Positions 53,914-63,249 of a stretch of 64,000 nucleotides of DNA are shown piece by piece. Origin of the DNA: Siphlonurus alternatus (Eukaryota > Arthropoda > Insecta > Ephemeroptera > Siphlonuridae); the NCBI GenBank assembly GCA_949825025.1, contig OX463780.1:35940979-36004978 (forward strand), in the 5' to 3' direction. The first letter of the stretch is position 1, and each line of letters begins with the position of its first letter. The notes under the pieces are model-generated. The model had not been told where the DNA came from. It was given only the letters and a program-made list of their open reading frames with translations, and ran no database searches. The translations under genes and the position numbers were made by a program.

Positions 53914-54310
53914 GATCGAGCGTGGCGCAGTGCATTGACCGGTTCTCGTTAGATCACCAAAGTCAGGCTACGTCGAGCGTGGTTAGTACTTGGATGGGTG
54001 ACCGTTTCAAGTAAAAAATACGCTGCTCCCTCCCTGGGGTAAATTCATCTTGCTTTCCACCCAGTGCAGTGATGCACTTGTGTGTGGTTCCCCAGGCTTT
54101 GGACATTGCTTTGGTCCATTGAGAAAAAGTAGAGGTGTCCGTCCTGACTGAGGTTTTCCACGGTTCCCTCAGTCTCACCTCAGCGAATGCTGGGACGCGT
54201 AAGCATGCAGGCCGTGGCCACTATCCGTTCCCTACCTTATCCCTACCCAGTACCCCGCCGCGAGCTGTAAGCTCTTAGGGGTGTATCCTTGTAAAAAAAA
54301 AAGAAAAAAA
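53914..54310 (+). mobile_element. SINE with 5S rRNA-like head, copy 2
   Basis: The head contains TTAGATCACCAAAGTCAGGC, then GGTTAGTACTTGGATGGGTG followed by ACC at 53981-54003. This is essentially the box C control element of 5S rRNA, so RNA polymerase III transcription from a 5S-type promoter is implied. The body shares with copy 1 (3870-4200) the blocks CAGGCTTTGGACATTG, TTGGTCCATTG, TGACTGAGGTTTTCCACGG, TTCCCTCAGTCTCACC, GAATGCTGGGAC and GGCCGTGGCCACTATCC. It ends TAGGGGTGTATCCTTG and then an A-rich tail. This is the structure of a 5S-derived SINE (SINE3 type). Confidence 0.88.
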
Positions 54311-55375
54311 TTGTGTAGAAATTTATTGTAAAAATGAATATATAACTGGAATCTGCAGTTTTTGGCCATTTATGCCCCTGAAATGTGCATCAGAAGAAGT
54401 TTTCTTTATTAACTTCAATATGGTAAATTTCATATATTTATGATATCAAATCACAGCCAATTGCATGGGGGAAGAGGAAGATACGTAACTAGGCAAACTC
54501 TATCACATCATCATCTATCATGAGGCAAACTCCAGTTTGTTGATTATTCAGCAGTTAAAATCAACAAACTGGAGTTTGCCTCATGATAGATGAAATGAAA
54601 TGAAATGAAATAATCTTTATTTTAGCTTTCGCTATTTAAATTCATAATAGTTGGTTACATATTAATTAATTGATTTTACAATATCACATAAAAATTTGTT
54701 TCATAATTTTTTATGCCTACAGAACGAACCAATATATTAAAACAGAGATAGCAAAATACCAATTAACATATAAGATAGTTTTACAAATAATTACTTGCAC
54801 AATGAATATTTAATTAACTGCTATAGGGAAATCTTTCCTTCACATATATAATACATAGCCTTTTAAACATTTTTTTATTATGACATATTTTTATATTATC
54901 TGGTAGTTCATTGAACAATTTTTTCCCACAGTTATAAATTGATCCATCTGATCTTTGTTTATTGACACATTTTCTGAAAAAATTGTTACATCCTCTTGTA
55001 TTATAAGTATGCATCTCACTATTTTTAACAATTTCACTTTTAAAATGCTTAGGAAATTTATCATGAATAATATCATAAAAAAATAACAGTACTTTTAATG
55101 CATATCTTTGTTTTACACTCAACCATTGCAGAGATGATGATACAGTATAAATATTTGATAGAGTTTGCGTGTAACCACAACTGCCGCAGTATAAACCAGT
55201 CTTTACTTAGTATATAGTTACATATCTTCCTCTTCCCCCATGCAATTGGCCGATTGATATCATAAAATTTACCATATTGAAATGAATAAAATTTCTTCCT
55301 ATGCTCATTTCAGGGGCATATGGCCAAAAACTGCAGATTCTGGTGATATATTTATTTTTACAATTCTACATTTGT
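54311..55375. mobile_element. Foldback MITE split by a LINE and a hairpin
   Basis: Left arm 54311-54495 (GGAATCTGCAGTTTTTGGCC, GCCAATTGCATGGGGGAAGA) pairs with right arm 55205-55375 (TCTTCCTCTTCCCCCATGCA, GGCCAAAAACTGCAGATTC). Between them lie a hairpin at 54498-54588 (GGCAAACTCCAGTTTGTTGA and inverse) and a truncated LINE. Confidence 0.7.
54589..55195 (-). pseudogene. 5'-truncated LINE with (GAAAT)n tail
   Basis: On the minus strand an open frame from about 55195 to the stop at 54814 reads GLYCGSCGYTQTLSNIY, SSLQWLSVKQRYALKVLLFF, YDIIHDKFPKHF, MHTYNTRGCNNFF and LFNELPDNIK. The Y-N-T-R motif and L-P-x-x-I are typical of the C-terminal region after the reverse transcriptase in CR1/Jockey-like LINEs. 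The 3' end on the plus side is a GAAAT repeat at 54589-54611. Only the last part of the element was inserted. Confidence 0.75.
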
Positions 55376-55515
55376 CATATATTGAAATCTGTATGTTAAA
55401 ATCATAAATTTTTCATAAGCTAGGTCCAATTCAATGCATAAGCAAAATTGACACACATATATAATCAACAACAACAATACTCTAGGTGGATGAGTTTGTT
55501 TACTTTTTGCTATAA

Positions 55516-55797
55516 AGGTGCTTTCACATATTCGAAAATCGCTACGGAGTTCCGTAGCAATGCCGTAAGCCTTTCACATATTCTTGTTCGTCTGCGGCAG
55601 CTGCGGCGGAAAATCATGTGAATGCCGCAGCAAAATCAAACTCATCTTGATTTTGCTACGGAGTTCCGTAGAACGTGCCGCAGAAGATCGCGAGGTGCTA
55701 TGGTACAGCTACGGTGCGCCGCAGCAAAATCAACACATTTGCCACGGAGTAGCTGCGGCGTGTTTCCGTAGCGATTTTCGAATATGTGAATGCACCT
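55516..55797. mobile_element. Harbinger-like MITE (AGGTGCTTTCACATATTCG)
   Basis: 282 bases with ends AGGTGCTTTCACATATTCGA and TCGAATATGTGAATGCACCT, flanked by TAA (55513-55515 and 55798-55800). The core repeats GCTACGGAGTTCCGTAG and CCGCAGCAAAATCAA words. It lies about 300 bases upstream of the C1orf43 coding start, so it may overlap the promoter. Confidence 0.88.
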
Positions 55798-56095
55798 TAA
55801 CATAGTTTTGCAAGTGGTCAATTGTCACATACGATTTAGGGAATCCAATATTCGCCTTTTGACGTCATGCGCACGATAAAATCATAACCCTTGTGAATAC
55901 TTGATTCTTAATTGGATACCGCTCAGATTAGAACCGTTTAGAACCAAACAGAAGCGAGAAAGAAAGCATCCGCCGCCGCTGTGAAGAAGGCAAAACATGC
56001 AAAAAAAAAATATATATATATACAGTAAGAGTTTGAATTTTTTTCAGGTTTCAAGTCTGGCTGCGACGGAGACAAGAAAAGTCCAACAGCAAAGG

Positions 56096-58443
56096 ATGGC
56101 AGAGGAGCTGTCTGGTGTGACAGCTGTCATCTTTATTGCTTGTGGTGTTCTGACATTCCTGCTGCTCTTTATTTTTGCCAAGCGTCAGATTATGAGGTTT
56201 GCCATCAGGGCCAGGCGAGGACCTCACGTACCTATTGGACATGATGCCAGAAAGGTAGATATACCATTGTTGTGGTCTCTCAAAAACTTTCCATTATATG
56301 AACAGTACTGTATATATTATGCTGTAAGCAATTTATAAATTATTATTCCAGATAACACAATGCATATTAATTTCTAGTGGTAGATGCAGTGGCAAGTAGA
56401 CATTATTATACATGTAGGGTTGTTATTGAGGTTTAAACCCTCCCAAATTTAGCTCAGCAGCATGTAGGGAATATTAAATTAGTAAAGTGTGGGTCCATCT
56501 TTCCCACCATACCATTTCATTCATTTTTTGTGCTTGGACTTGTGGTACGTACCCTCCTGAAATGATAGAATGTATTGTGCCCAGACCTTTGATTTTACCC
56601 TGCATGAATAAAGGCTATGAACATTGCAGATGCATCAAGCTTCATGGCGAGATATATTAAGTTTTTAACTACAATATCTTTACCCTCTGTCCTGTTACAG
56701 AGTACTATACAGTAGTCCAAAACTGCACCAATTTTTTCATATAAAAAACCCATCAGTATGCATTAATACTATAACTTTTATTGAAGGTATTCCATCAAAA
56801 ACGATTACTGTAACTCAATTTAACATCGTTTCTAAAAAATGATTACAGTGACTCATTTTATCACAATTTTTTTGAAGTTTTGTTATTTAGATTCTGAGGC
56901 AACAGAATGTAATAGTTCTATTACAAATTTTAGAGTTGGGATATGCAACTTTTAATATGCTTCATATGCTATGCCTTTAATTTCGCTTCATTGTTTTTTA
57001 ATTTTTTTAAGTCGCTGAGACGAGAGTTGGAGCGTCGCATAGAGGTGATCCCTCGCATTATGTACGAGCCACGGCTGTTGGGAGATGATGAGTGTGATGG
57101 TGAGCGCTTCATCATCAAGCCTGGTGTGCAAGTACCTCCCTCGTACTACAGACTGAGAGCTGTTGATGACATCAAAATTATTGGTAAACAATTAATAAAA
57201 TATCAAAACAAAAGTAATAAAAATCATACCCTGCAAAACATTATTTGAATTGCTTTTCTTGATAAATGTATCAAATGCAATTCTAGCAATAACAGCAGAA
57301 TTTGCTACATCCACTTCTAATTGAGTACATAGTCTCTGTTGAAGTACGCTCCTCTCCTCTGAAAATTTCCCTTCTGCAGCCTTGTTAATCACCATGTCCA
57401 GTAAAAATAACACAGGGCATGGTGATTAACAAGGCTGCACAGGCGCGGATCCAGAAAAAAAATTCGGGAGGGGCTGCCTCCATAAGGTCAATGTTAAAAA
57501 AAATCATTTTGAGTGGGGTAAATGCCTATATTGCCCATGTTAAATCCAAAATTTCGGGGGGGGGGGCTGCAGCCCCCCCAGCACCCCCCTGGATCCGCGC
57601 CTGAGGCTGCAGAAGGGAACTTTTCAGAGGCGAGGAGTGTTTTTATTGGGTTAGATTGTAGGTTTGAATTGATTGAACAAGCCCAGTATTTTTTTTTTCC
57701 CTTGGTCAGAATAACTTTTAACTTTATTGCTTCATCCTTCTACTTTATTGTACTGTACATTGTACATTAGATAGAGCAAATAAAAGTTATTACGATAGAA
57801 AAATAATTTATCTAGACTACCCGGTATTGCTTGAATTTTTGTATTATTTGTGTTTTTAATTTCAGAGCAAGAGATGAACTTTACAAGGCACCCATCTGAG
57901 AGTGTGCGAGGAATGTTGGTTGCCACCCTTTGTGGACCCTCGGAGCCTCTATCAGGACCAGGACAGAAGCTGGTGCACCAATTCTGTGACCTTTATGAAC
58001 ATGCTCGCCACGGGGCCTCGGACTTTGGGGACACAGAGTACCAGGCCTACCAGTGTCTTCTTCGTAAACTGCTTGAGGCGTAAGTTCCTCACAATTTGTT
58101 GAAAAAATATTAAAAAACATTTAAGGTAGAGATAATACCAATCTGCTGTTCGACGTACTCCCCTTTGATTAACATATGTAAACCTTAGCAAATTCACAAC
58201 AATACTAAAAAAATCTTAAGAAGCAGATATTAGTGCCTAAAAGCCATAGAAAAAATTTCAAAACAATTTAATGAGACGATTTTTTTTTTTTTAATTAAGT
58301 TTTTAGTTTGTCTCTCCATGTGAAAGAAAGCCCTATGCTGAAAGGCTCATTGAATTGTTTTGAAATTTTTTCTATGGCTTTTAGGCACTAATATCTTACT
58401 CAAAAAATTTTCAGAATTTTTGTCAATTTGCTAAAATTTACAT

Positions 58444-58482
<39 letters not shown>

Positions 58483-61400
58483 TTATTTTCAAATAGCTGG
58501 TTGTACATTACAACATGATTCACGTCAACAAAATAATAACAAAAAAACAAAAAAAAAAAAACAAAACAAATATACAATATTAAACCAATATTACTATTTA
58601 CTAACTACTACATAAAATTAAAGAAAAAAAAAGAAAAAGACTTGCACAACATTATAACATTTCCAATTTTAACAAACATTTTAATTAAAATTTATTAACT
58701 AATTATATTTTCTGGTAACCTACTAGAGTCGAACTCTTTTATTGAATAATATTCTTTGTCAATAAGTACTGATTTCAGTTTGTTTTTAAAAAGAACATCA
58801 TTTTCTATATCCCTTAATGATTTTGGCAAAAAGTCATATAACTTGGCAGTTTGGTAAAGTGAACTTTTTTCTAGCAGGGCTGAGCAATGTTTTTCAACTA
58901 AAACTTTATTTTTGTTTCGCGTGCCATATGTATGATTATCACTGTTATGAGAATATAGCTCAGGGTGCTTACGTTTATACATACAGCAATTTAATACATA
59001 TATACCTGGCAATGTCAAAATGTTAAGTCGTTTAAAATGAGAAACACAAGTATCTTTTTTCTTAAAATATAGAATTGTTCTCAAGGCTCGTTTTTGTAAA
59101 ACAAAAACTCTGTTAAATTGCTCTGAACATCGGCCCCAAAAAATAATGCCATAGGATAAATGAGGATAAATGAATGCATAATATATTGATAATAAAGACT
59201 GCTGCGACACATGATTCCTTATTGAATAAAGAACAAAGTTTGCCCAGTTTATTTTTTTACAAATTTCATTGATATGAAAACTCCAGTCCAATGTTTCACT
59301 TATATTCAAACCTAAGAATTTTACATTTGAGACTCTCTTTATAGGAGTGTTTGATAGCTTAATTAAATAACTTTTATCAGATACTGCTCTTTTGTTGTGA
59401 AATTGCATAAAAACAGTCTTTTCAACGTTTAACATTAGTCTGTTATTTTCACCCCAACTTTCAACTTCCCTAACGGTAGTATTAGCCTTTTTTATGAGCT
59501 CTTGCTCCGAGTCGGCAGTAACTATAGCAGTGATATCATCAGCATATTTTATTATTTTAGCTGATTTTACAAATTCAGGCAAGTCATTAGTACTTAAACC
59601 AAACAAATTACAAGATATCTTCCCCCCTTGTGGGATACCAAGAGTAATAGGAAGAGAGTCTGATTTTACATTGGCGTCGACATACTGAGACCTATCTGAC
59701 AAATATGATTCAATTAAATTAAGGCTCTTATTATCACAACCAATATCATGCATTTTTTTTAAAATAATATTTTTATCTAAACTATCAAACGCCTTTGAAA
59801 AATCGAAAAACAATACAACACAAGGTTTTTTCTCGTCAATATTTTTATAAATGTCGTTCAACAAGTCAAATGAGGCTGTTGTTGTTGATTTATTTTTTAA
59901 AAAACCATGCTCACAGTTCGAAATTAAATTATTTTCACGTCTGAAATTCATTAACTGGGAGTCCAATACACTTTCAAAAGGCTTAGCAACAGCCGAGTTT
60001 AGTGTAATTGGTCTGTAATTATTTAAATCAGTTAATCAAAGGGGACTACGTCGAACAGCTGATTGGTATTATCTCTATGTACCTTAAAGGCCTTATGAAC
60101 CTTTTCACAGTATTAAGTACACGGTTAGCTTTGCTTCAGTGTGATTCGGCTGCATAAATTTTTTTGTTTCAGTAGTACAAATGTCAGAGATAATAGCCGA
60201 TGAAGAAGCACCTGTGACGTCACTCACGCTCATTCAGCGGCAACAATATAGGGAAACCCCTGCAAAAGATAGGTTCACTCCCGCTGCAACCACGGCCACA
60301 ATTTTACTTCTGGAATTTTGAAACTTTACCAGGGCAGTCTTGATAGTATTTGTCAAATAGACGGAAAGAATTTTTTTGGTGGCTTGTGTACAGACTGAGT
60401 TATTGCGGTAGCAAGATAAGCCAAAAATGTAACATTGTTTTCCTGTACAACATTTTCGCTCCTCTTTCTACCGCAATAACTTGGTTTGTATGAATGTCAT
60501 AAAAAAAATCTTTCAGGCTATTTGAAAAATACTATCAAGACTGCCCTGGTAAAGTTTCAAAATTACAGAAGTCAAATTGTGGCCGTGGTTGCAGCGGGAG
60601 TGAACCTATATTTTGCAGGGATTTCCCTATATTGTCGCCGCTGAATGAGCGTGAGTGACGTCACAGGTTCCTTTTCATCGGCTATTATCTCTGATAATTG
60701 TGCTGCTGAAACAAAAAAATTTATGCAGCCGAATCATACTAAAGCAAAGCTTACCGTGTACTTAATATTGAGCAAAGGTTCATAAGGCCTTTAAGTTGTA
60801 GTTACAAGTTTACTCAAAAATTATTTATACAGTATTTTAAGATGTTTCATATACTGTACTGATCTAGATGCTTCATTAATGACAAAAAGAAATTGAATGA
60901 TTTTAAATGTATAGTTGTGTGTAAAAAATACAGTATAATATACATACTTTATATATATTTATATATTGAATGTATTATTTATATCACTTTCGGACTTTTA
61001 CCTTTGCCGGTGTTTGATGTAATCCTTCCGTATGTAGTATGTTGCGATGGTCACTTAGTGTTCGTGCACGTCTCTAACACTTGCATGTCCTCCACATATT
61101 ATCCACAAATAGCATCTTCATTCTCCCTCCCCCCTCCCTTCTCAAAGTCTTACATCAGGTATCTCAAAATACTCTCAGGTACTGTATATCATATTTAGTC
61201 TCAGATCACCTGAGGAAGAGAGCGGTTGACTCTCGAAACGTAGTGATATGTGTAGTACATGCATGAACACTAAGTCACCATCGCAAGGATTACATCAAAC
61301 ACCGGCAAAGGTAAAAGTCCGAAAGTGAAATAAATAATACTTTCAATATGAATACCCTTTGCACGAAAAAGTTATTTAATAATATATTTATATATACTGT

Positions 61401-61604
61401 ATCATTTACTGTACATATAATTGTATTTTTTATATATTAAATTCTTCTTGCACTTAACGCAGGGCACGGGTGATTCGATCTCACCCTGGCAGTCACAAGT
61501 CCAGTCCCAGCCGTACACCGGTGAAGCGTGCAAGGCCCGGGGGCTCAGAGCAGGTGGTATCTGACTCTAGCGAGGATGTGGCAAAGCACGAGACCACCGT
61601 GTGA
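56096..61604 (+). CDS. C1orf43: C1orf43 (NICE-3) family membrane protein
   Basis: Homologue of human C1orf43, a conserved single-pass membrane protein reported to regulate phagocytosis; its biochemical role is not settled. Four coding exons: 56096-56254, 57012-57183, 57866-58079 and 61463-61604. They join in phase to 228 residues (human about 253). An acceptor at 56046-56047 indicates a 5' UTR intron. Residues 9-27 (TAVIFIACGVLTFLLLFIF) form the N-terminal membrane anchor, followed by the family signature AKRQIMRFAIRARRGPHVPI. Later come RRIEVIPRIMYEPRLLGDD, YYRLRAVDDIK, FCDLYEHARHGASDFGDTEY and a basic, Ser-rich tail. Intron 3 (3.4 kb) holds a TTAA MITE with a nested LINE, a second TTAA MITE and a hammerhead-like motif. 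Intact; it converges on the minus-strand gene at the right edge. Confidence 0.95.
57346..57640. mobile_element. Foldback MITE (GTTAATCAC family) split by a hAT-like element
   Basis: Left arm CCTCTGAAAATTTCCCTTCT and GCAGCCTTGTTAATCACCAT pair with GGTGATTAACAAGGCTGCA (57420-57439) and, beyond the nested hAT, GCAGAAGGGAACTTTTCAG. Related to 10690-10830. In C1orf43 intron 2. Confidence 0.75.
57440..57603. mobile_element. Small hAT-like element, 8-bp target duplication
   Basis: 164 bases with ends CAGGCGCGGATCCAG and CTGGATCCGCGCCTG and an exact 8-base duplication AGGCTGCA (57432-57439 and 57604-57611), the hAT hallmark. The interior matches the relic at 22546-22655. Confidence 0.92.
58450..60030 (-). 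mobile_element. 5'-truncated non-LTR retrotransposon
   Basis: Inserted in the MITE above, with target duplication GTTAAT (58444-58449 and 60031-60036). The 3' end on the plus side is an (ATA)n microsatellite (58448-58482), as in CR1/Jockey-like LINEs that end in short repeats. The 5' end is truncated at 60030 inside the reverse-transcriptase domain. Confidence 0.88.
58695..60029 (-). CDS. Reverse transcriptase, C-terminal 444 residues
   Basis: Uninterrupted frame from the truncation point to TAA at 58695, starting DLNNYRPITLNSAVAKPFES. Catalytic motif A is VVLFFDFSKAFDSLD, motif B is LGIPQGGKISCNLF and motif C is IIKYADDITAIV, with both Asp of YADD present. The C-terminal region has LSYGIIFWGRCSEQFNR and HTYGTRNKNK, the usual tail of CR1/Jockey-like LINEs. 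The endonuclease and N-terminal fingers are missing, so it cannot be autonomous. Open frame and clean duplication point to recent insertion. No start codon is expected. Confidence 0.9.
   Translation of the reverse strand, partial: DLNNYRPITLNSAVAKPFESVLDSQLMNFRRENNLISNCEHGFLKNKSTTTASFDLLNDIYKNIDEKKPCVVLFFDFSKAFDSLDKNIILKKMHDIGCDNKSLNLIESYLSDRSQYVDANVKSDSLPITLGIPQGGKISCNLFGLSTNDLPEFVKSAKIIKYADDITAIVTADSEQELIKKANTTVREVESWGENNRLMLNVEKTVFMQFHNKRAVSDKSYLIKLSNTPIKRVSNVKFLGLNISETLDWSFHINEICKKINWANFVLYSIRNHVSQQSLLSIYYAFIYPHLSYGIIFWGRCSEQFNRVFVLQKRALRTILYFKKKDTCVSHFKRLNILTLPGIYVLNCCMYKRKHPELYSHNSDNHTYGTRNKNKVLVEKHCSALLEKSSLYQTAKLYDFLPKSLRDIENDVLFKNKLKSVLIDKEYYSIKEFDSSRLPENIIS
60088..60790. mobile_element. 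TTAA-flanked giant foldback MITE (AGGCCTTATGAACC)
   Basis: 703 bases, with arms of about 340 pairing nearly end to end (AGGCCTTATGAACC; AGTACACGGTTAGCTTTGC; TGTGACGTCACTCACGCTCA; CAGGGCAGTCTTGATAGTAT and inverses). TTAA lies at 60084-60087 and 60791-60794; the left one is shared with the preceding element. Confidence 0.9.
60973..61340. mobile_element. Inverted-repeat element with hammerhead-like core
   Basis: ATATCACTTTCGGACTTTTA, CCTTTGCCGGTGTTTGATGT and GCGATGGTCACTTAGTGTTC pair with inverse copies on the right (61267-61335). In the right half sits a motif resembling those in Penelope-like elements (next entry). Located in C1orf43 intron 3. Confidence 0.65.
61205..61247 (+). ncRNA. Hammerhead-ribozyme-like motif
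   Basis: ATCAC then CTGAGGA (the CUGANGA core), stem II GAGAG / CTCTC with loop CGGTTGA, then CGAAACGTA and GTGAT, which pairs with ATCAC as stem I. Core sequences and two stems are present. Stem III is essentially absent, so cleavage would require the very short stem III described for Penelope-like element hammerheads, or it is only a fossil. A motif of the type CTGANGAAG...CGAAACGT is characteristic of those elements. Confidence 0.45.
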
Positions 61605-63249
61605 CCCCACGCTCAGCCTCGAGTAACCAGACTTTGAGAATTATAGAGCGATCGTGTTACCATGTCGATATAAGATATCTGCCATGGCTAATCTGACCAA
61701 CAGTGAACGACGAGAAGTGGAAAAACTGACTAACAAAAATTGCCGTACAGTGGCTAAAATGACTAACGGTTATTCCTACAACACTTCACATTGTTACTGT
61801 AGCCACAGCGTGGCAATTTCTGTTAGTCTGTTTTGCCACTTAGTCATTCGCTGTTGGTCAGATCAGCCCAGCTGCTTGACCAGATTAGCCACGGCACCAT
61901 CATTATGAACTTAACATTTGTTTCACTTCTGAGATTAATTAAAAGCCCAGTTGTACCGACGGGGGGACTTAAATCTGGCCAAGCATAGGCTTATGGGTGA
62001 CGTCATGAAAGACGTTTGGCATCAAGGTATTAGTGATAAAAAAGAAAGGCATCGACTGACTTTCACTCTACAAATTCAATATGCATCGTTGCTGATAAGA
62101 TGTAAACAACCGGCCAGATTTAAGTCTCCTGTCGGTACCAAGGTTGATCTGGATCAATTTGAGTGTCAAACCTTGAAGATGTTAAGGTGTTACAGCAATA
62201 TTAAGTTACAATCAAATTTTGAATGAACCCATTAGACCCAGAATACATTATGATTTATATTATGAGGCCTCTACAAATTCAATTTTCAAAAACCCTGTAT
62301 AGAATATACTATGCCTGAAAGTGCACCTATTTGGATGCCTGTAAATTTGTGTACATGTCCTGAATGCTAAAAGCACCTCCTTCATAAATTACATTTGCGC
62401 CCAGTGGTGGATCATGGTATAATAATATGAATATAGGGGGGGAAAAAACAAGTGATACATGGATGAAAATATTTCTCCCACCACCCCCTACTTACAATTG
62501 CCCCTTTCCCCCAGAGGGCAAAATTACCCTCTGAACCCTCCAAATTGTTGTCAGATGAGCCACTGTTTGCCGATTTAGCCTCCCTTCATGTCTTTTCTAT
62601 ACTGTATATATTATAATTATTAATTATAGTGTTTTGGATCCCTTCAGCTGTACATGAGTACATAATAATTAATCTATTCATAATAATTTGTAAATTTTGC
62701 AAGATATTTACAACTTCTAGTCACATTCCTGGTATAGTGAATTATTGTCTATAATTATGTTCGTCTACATTATAATTTTATGTAATTGCAATGCATTTAA
62801 AATATTTAAATAAATAAAAAAAATAATTTTACAAGAAATTTTGTTTATTCTTTGAAATCATAGTAACATTAGTCATTACATTATAGTGTAGTCTCAAACA
62901 ATTAACAAAGAATTAACACAGCATTTAGCAAAATGCCAAAAGTTTACATAAATTAATACTGCAAGAATTAATGCTGTGTGTCAGCATTTTTAATTTTGTG
63001 GCTTATGGCTTCAATACAGACTATTCTGTAACTAGTTTTTCTTGTTTGCTGGTCCAAAGATTTTAAATGCTCTGTCAAGTCTCAAGTCACGAAGATTACA
63101 TAACTTAATTTGGATCACATTTGGACTATATTTATGAAGGTAACACTGCTACCTTATCAGAGTGTGCATTATATTAGTCCTGCATGTTAACTTGTAGATT
63201 TATGCCAATCAAAAGGCACCCTCCAGTGAGTGCCACCCTCTGGTGCTGT
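61605..63249. other. Convergent intergenic region / 3' UTRs
   Basis: Between the C1orf43 stop and the stop of the right-edge gene. It contains a foldback at 61680-61900 (GGCTAATCTGACCAACAGTG and the diverged inverse on the right) in the probable C1orf43 3' UTR. AATAAA-type signals lie near 62810. The remainder, 62230-63249, shows no gene. Confidence 0.5.

Larger units (their letters stand above)
58125..60083. mobile_element. TTAA MITE (GGTAGAGATAAC family) containing a LINE
   Basis: Ends GGTAGAGATAATACCAATCT and AGCTGATTGGTATTATCTCT, then ATGTACC; TTAA at 58121-58124 and 60084-60087. The LINE at 58450-60030 splits it. Joining the two parts gives a MITE of about 370 bases like its sisters at 5993 and 13159. 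The right end carries four extra bases (ATGT) before the terminal ACC. Confidence 0.88.

Noticed and set aside
57881..58197. Minus-strand frames across C1orf43 exon 3
   Set aside because: Antisense of a conserved coding exon.
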